Assembly (NCBI GenBank): GCA_963576725.1
Contig: OY755242.1
Span: 22,131,315 to 22,195,314 of the forward strand
DNA length: 64,000 nucleotides
Direction of reading: 5' to 3'
Origin: Azorinus chamasolen
Lineage: Eukaryota > Mollusca > Bivalvia > Cardiida > Solecurtidae
The notes under the pieces are model-generated. The model was not told the origin of the DNA. It did no database searches and saw only the letters and a program-made list of their open reading frames with translations. Within the stretch, counting starts at the first letter, position 1. Every line of letters starts with the position of its first letter. Both the position numbers and the translations under genes were made by a program. This document shows positions 61,800 through 64,000 of this stretch, piece by piece.

Positions 61800-62009
61800 T
61801 ACAGTAAAGCCCCTCTAATGCGACCGCCAAAAAGCTGTATAATTGTGGGTCTTAAATGCGGGTGGTAGCTTAATGCAGGTCGAAAGTTATGCAGAAAGCT
61901 CCTGCGGGAGCTTTCTGCATAACTTTTGATCTGTATTAAGCAGCCACCTGTTTTTTGAAGACATTTATTTCCATTCATAAAGTGGTCGCATTAGATGGGT
62001 TTTACTGTA
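61800..62009 (+). mobile_element. T2 hairpin MITE
   Basis: TACAGTAAAGCCCCTCTAAT and GATGGGTTTTACTGTA ends, core AAGCTCCTGCGGGAGCTT. Confidence 0.92.
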
Positions 62010-62011
62010 CT

Positions 62012-62095
62012 ACAGACTCTGATTAGAGGGTTCATCTGCGGGCCCCTTCTCACCAGGGCCTTTACTGTTACCCTCTGTCCATTTACAGGGTCATC
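62012..62095. mobile_element. P5-type fragment
   Basis: ACAGACTCTGATTAGAGGGT and CACCAGGGCCTTTACTGTTA. Confidence 0.5.
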
Positions 62096-62156
62096 AGATG
62101 TAACTGGCTTTTATCAGACATGAACGATACTGAATAATTTGTCAGCTTAAACCATT

Positions 62157-62362
62157 CGCTGCCAATGCTGGATCTGTGATTACCTATGCAAACAGTTTGG
62201 ATCCAGATGAGACGCCGAGTAAATCCGCGTCTCATCAGGATCCAAACTGTTTGTTACCGTTACTATGTTTTTGAAATAATAATGAAGAAAATTAAAAAAA
62301 ATGAAAATTTGTAGCAGACGACAAAGTTAGCAGACGACAGAGTTTGGCAGCGAAAGGGTTAA
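62157..62362 (-). mobile_element. P2 hairpin MITE
   Basis: TTAA at both ends in reverse orientation: ACCATTCGCTGCCAATGCTG left, GGCAGCGAAAGGG right, core GCCGAGTAAATCCGC. Confidence 0.93.
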
Positions 62363-62570
62363 ACCATTACCCTGATAAAGTGTCACCTGACTGTCATTAA
62401 CAAACAGTGTGTATCCAGATGAGACGCCGAGTAATTTGACATCTCAACAGAGTCCATGCTGTTTGACACTTGGACAGAAGTTTCTCTAATGTTTTAACAA
62501 ATCGGAAATAAGAAAATACGTCCCAGATCAATGTTTAAGCAAACATATTTTTTAGTATAATCAGGGTTAA
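62359..62570 (+). mobile_element. P2b MITE sharing a TTAA with P2
   Basis: ACCATTACCCTGATAAAGTG left, TATAATCAGGG right. Hairpin ACAAACAGTGTGTATCCAGA around GCCGAGTAATTTGAC. Confidence 0.85.
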
Positions 62571-62716
62571 TTCCGGCCAAGCCTGCTATGATCACATTAT
62601 GGTTATTGTATTTCTTCTATGCCCCGGGTGCAATGAAAGGTCGCTGACCATAAATGGCAGACGGTGGTAATTGAATTAGACACATACCTTGTTTGTTTAT
62701 ATCTTATAGATATATA

Positions 62717-62955
62717 TATACAGTAAACCTATTCAAAGCGATCACCAATATGAGGCAATGATCTTGGTTGTAAAAGCAGGCATTAGCTTTATGCAGGACG
62801 AAAGTTGTGCAGAAAAGCTCCCATAGGAGCGTTCTGCATTAATTTCATCCGATATTAACCACCCGCCTTCCTTAAAATAAAAATTTAGACTTTAGACTTT
62901 TTAGAATTTTCCGATGTTTATTCGTTCAGTGATCGATTTAGAGGTGTTCTTTTGT
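62717..62955 (+). mobile_element. T-type MITE
   Basis: TATACAGTAAACCTATTCAA left, GAGGTGTTCTTTTGTA right, core AGCTCCCATAGGAGCG. Confidence 0.78.
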
Positions 62956-62965
62956 ATATCAATAG

Positions 62966-63160
62966 ATTAACACTGGTCTTCATATAAACGAATTATCAAA
63001 CATTTGCAAACAGACTAGACCCAGATCAGACGGCTCCTATAGGAGCCGTCTGATCAGGGTCAGCTGTTTGCGCTTAACATGATATAGATCTGATTCTACA
63101 TTAATTTTCAAAACAAAATCTTGAAAGGTTTACATTATAAAACTTCAGCTAAAATTTAAC
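62966..63160 (+). mobile_element. P1b MITE
   Basis: TTAACACTGGTCTTCATATA left, hairpin GCAAACAGACTAGACCCAGA with core ACGGCTCCTATAGGAGCCGT, GATCTGATTCTACATTAATT arm. Confidence 0.85.
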
Positions 63161-63167
63161 ACAATTG

Positions 63168-63255
63168 GCAGCTTAATGCAGGGTGAAAGTCATGAAGAAA
63201 GCTCCTAGGAGCTTTCTGCATGACTTTCACCCTGCATTAAGCAGCCACCCGCCTA
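63168..63255. mobile_element. T4 solo hairpin
   Basis: GGCAGCTTAATGCAGGGTGA pairs with TCACCCTGCATTAAGCAGCC around AAGCTCCTAGGAGCTT. Terminal repeats absent. Confidence 0.85.
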
Positions 63256-63315
63256 CAGAGACATAAACTACTAAAATTTCGTAGTGTTTCTATACAAGAA
63301 CCTGTGAATAGATTA

Positions 63316-63410
63316 TGTCATTTGCAAACACCAGATCCTGATAAGAAGTTTTCTACAGGGGCCGTCTGATCTGGGTCTGGTCTAATGTGTCTGCTAGAGC
63401 GTACTGGTTT
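63316..63410. mobile_element. P1-type hairpin fragment
   Basis: TTGCAAACACCAGATCCTGA pairs with GATCTGGGTCTGGTCT around TTTTCTACAGGGGCC. Confidence 0.55.
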
Positions 63411-63659
63411 TATATTTCGGATCGGAGATGGTATCTACTGCAAATAGATCATATATGTCCCCGTTTACCCAGATCTACGACCATTCCAACATCCCGATAT
63501 CAAAATAAAAAACCTCCTCTAATCTACAGCTCGGCAAAATTATTTAAACATTAAATGTTAACCCCTAATAAGTGTTGATCCCACTTGTTGACAACAGACT
63601 TAAGTTAATCTGGTTTTCTCGTAATGTACAGATTAAACTGAGCCAGTCAACCGCGGCCT

Positions 63660-63842
63660 ACCATCTTGTAAACAGCTTGAATCTAGATCAGATGAGAAAC
63701 TCGGTGAATGATCAGGATTCAAATTATTTGACACCCGGTCAACAGTTTCGCAAAAGCTTGACTGAAGTTAGAGGACGTAAAACATTGCATGTGATCAGAA
63801 TGTTAGCTGGTATCATTTCTTACTACAGGATAAGGCTTTAAG
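63660..63842 (+). mobile_element. P2b MITE, shortened hairpin
   Basis: TGTAAACAGCTTGAATCTAG, short centre GAGAAACTCGGTGAATGATC, arm CACCCGGTCAACAGTTTCGC, end ACTACAGGATAAGG. Confidence 0.65.
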
Positions 63843-64000
63843 TAATTTATATTTGATTTCACGGGTCTGTGGATTACTTGCTATTTATTTCATAATACTT
63901 TTTAGTATCAATACACAAATTGTAATTATATTAATCGATACGAAATTGAATAAGGGATCAGTCATGGCTTTGATGTAAAACTTGTGTCGTGGTCAAATTC

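Noticed and set aside
1..64000. Autonomous transposase gene for the T or P elements
   Set aside because: No frame of sufficient length or with recognisable transposase motifs was found. All T and P copies here look non-autonomous.

Overview
This window is AT-rich, repeat-dense metazoan nuclear DNA. It contains spliced genes with GT..AG introns, many TA- and TTAA-flanked miniature transposons, a probable tRNA-derived SINE remnant and many minisatellites. There are no bacterial operons, rRNA genes or CRISPR arrays. The repeat style suggests an invertebrate, possibly a mollusc, but nothing in the sequence fixes the taxon.

Genes. Three loci are supported. Two are tandem paralogs on the minus strand, each rebuilt from four exons with matching phases (gene 1: 23329-28326, 125 aa; gene 2: 30940-35702, 126 aa). 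They share exon lengths of 20/75/154 nt, a C-terminal CHYGVRMCM motif and a conserved upstream block with TGACGT motifs. I do not recognise the family. The third is a long plus-strand exon (49513-50394, 294 codons) ending at a plausible splice donor, with no partner exon found in the window. A fourth, weaker candidate is a 65-aa signal-peptide-like ORF at 10464-10661 on the minus strand.

Mobile elements. Most of the rest is non-autonomous hairpin transposons. I use private names. T1-T4 begin CAGTA(A/G)AACC, are flanked by TA, resemble pogo/Tigger MITEs and share one long stem containing GGTGG-TGCTTAA-GCA. P1-P6 are flanked by TTAA, begin CCCTT/CCCAT, resemble piggyBac-type MITEs, and several share a stem of the pattern AAACAG....GA.CC.GAT.AGAC. 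P1b is a longer relative of P1 carrying TGAATATTCATG near one end; P2b is a relative of P2 with a different outer arm (CACTCGGTCAATAGTTTC). F1 and F2 are further palindromic repeats. No transposase reading frame is visible. Nested insertions confirm the target sites: P elements sit inside the TTAA of T elements, and T1 elements sit inside P1b and T2. Several P elements lie side by side sharing a single TTAA.

Shared hairpin core. T1, T2, P1 and P3 have different ends and target sites, yet their hairpins all close on CTCCTATAGGAG; P4 has CTCCTACAGGAG. This is the most unexpected system-level signal here.

Tandem repeats. About a dozen minisatellites occur (units 13-45 bp), including a 44-bp array of about 36 copies (41893-43514). 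One 45-bp array (33002-33729) is an amplified copy of the 3' end of exon 2 of gene 2 together with its splice donor. Stretches not listed below hold only unrecognised AT-rich sequence or heavily decayed repeat fragments.
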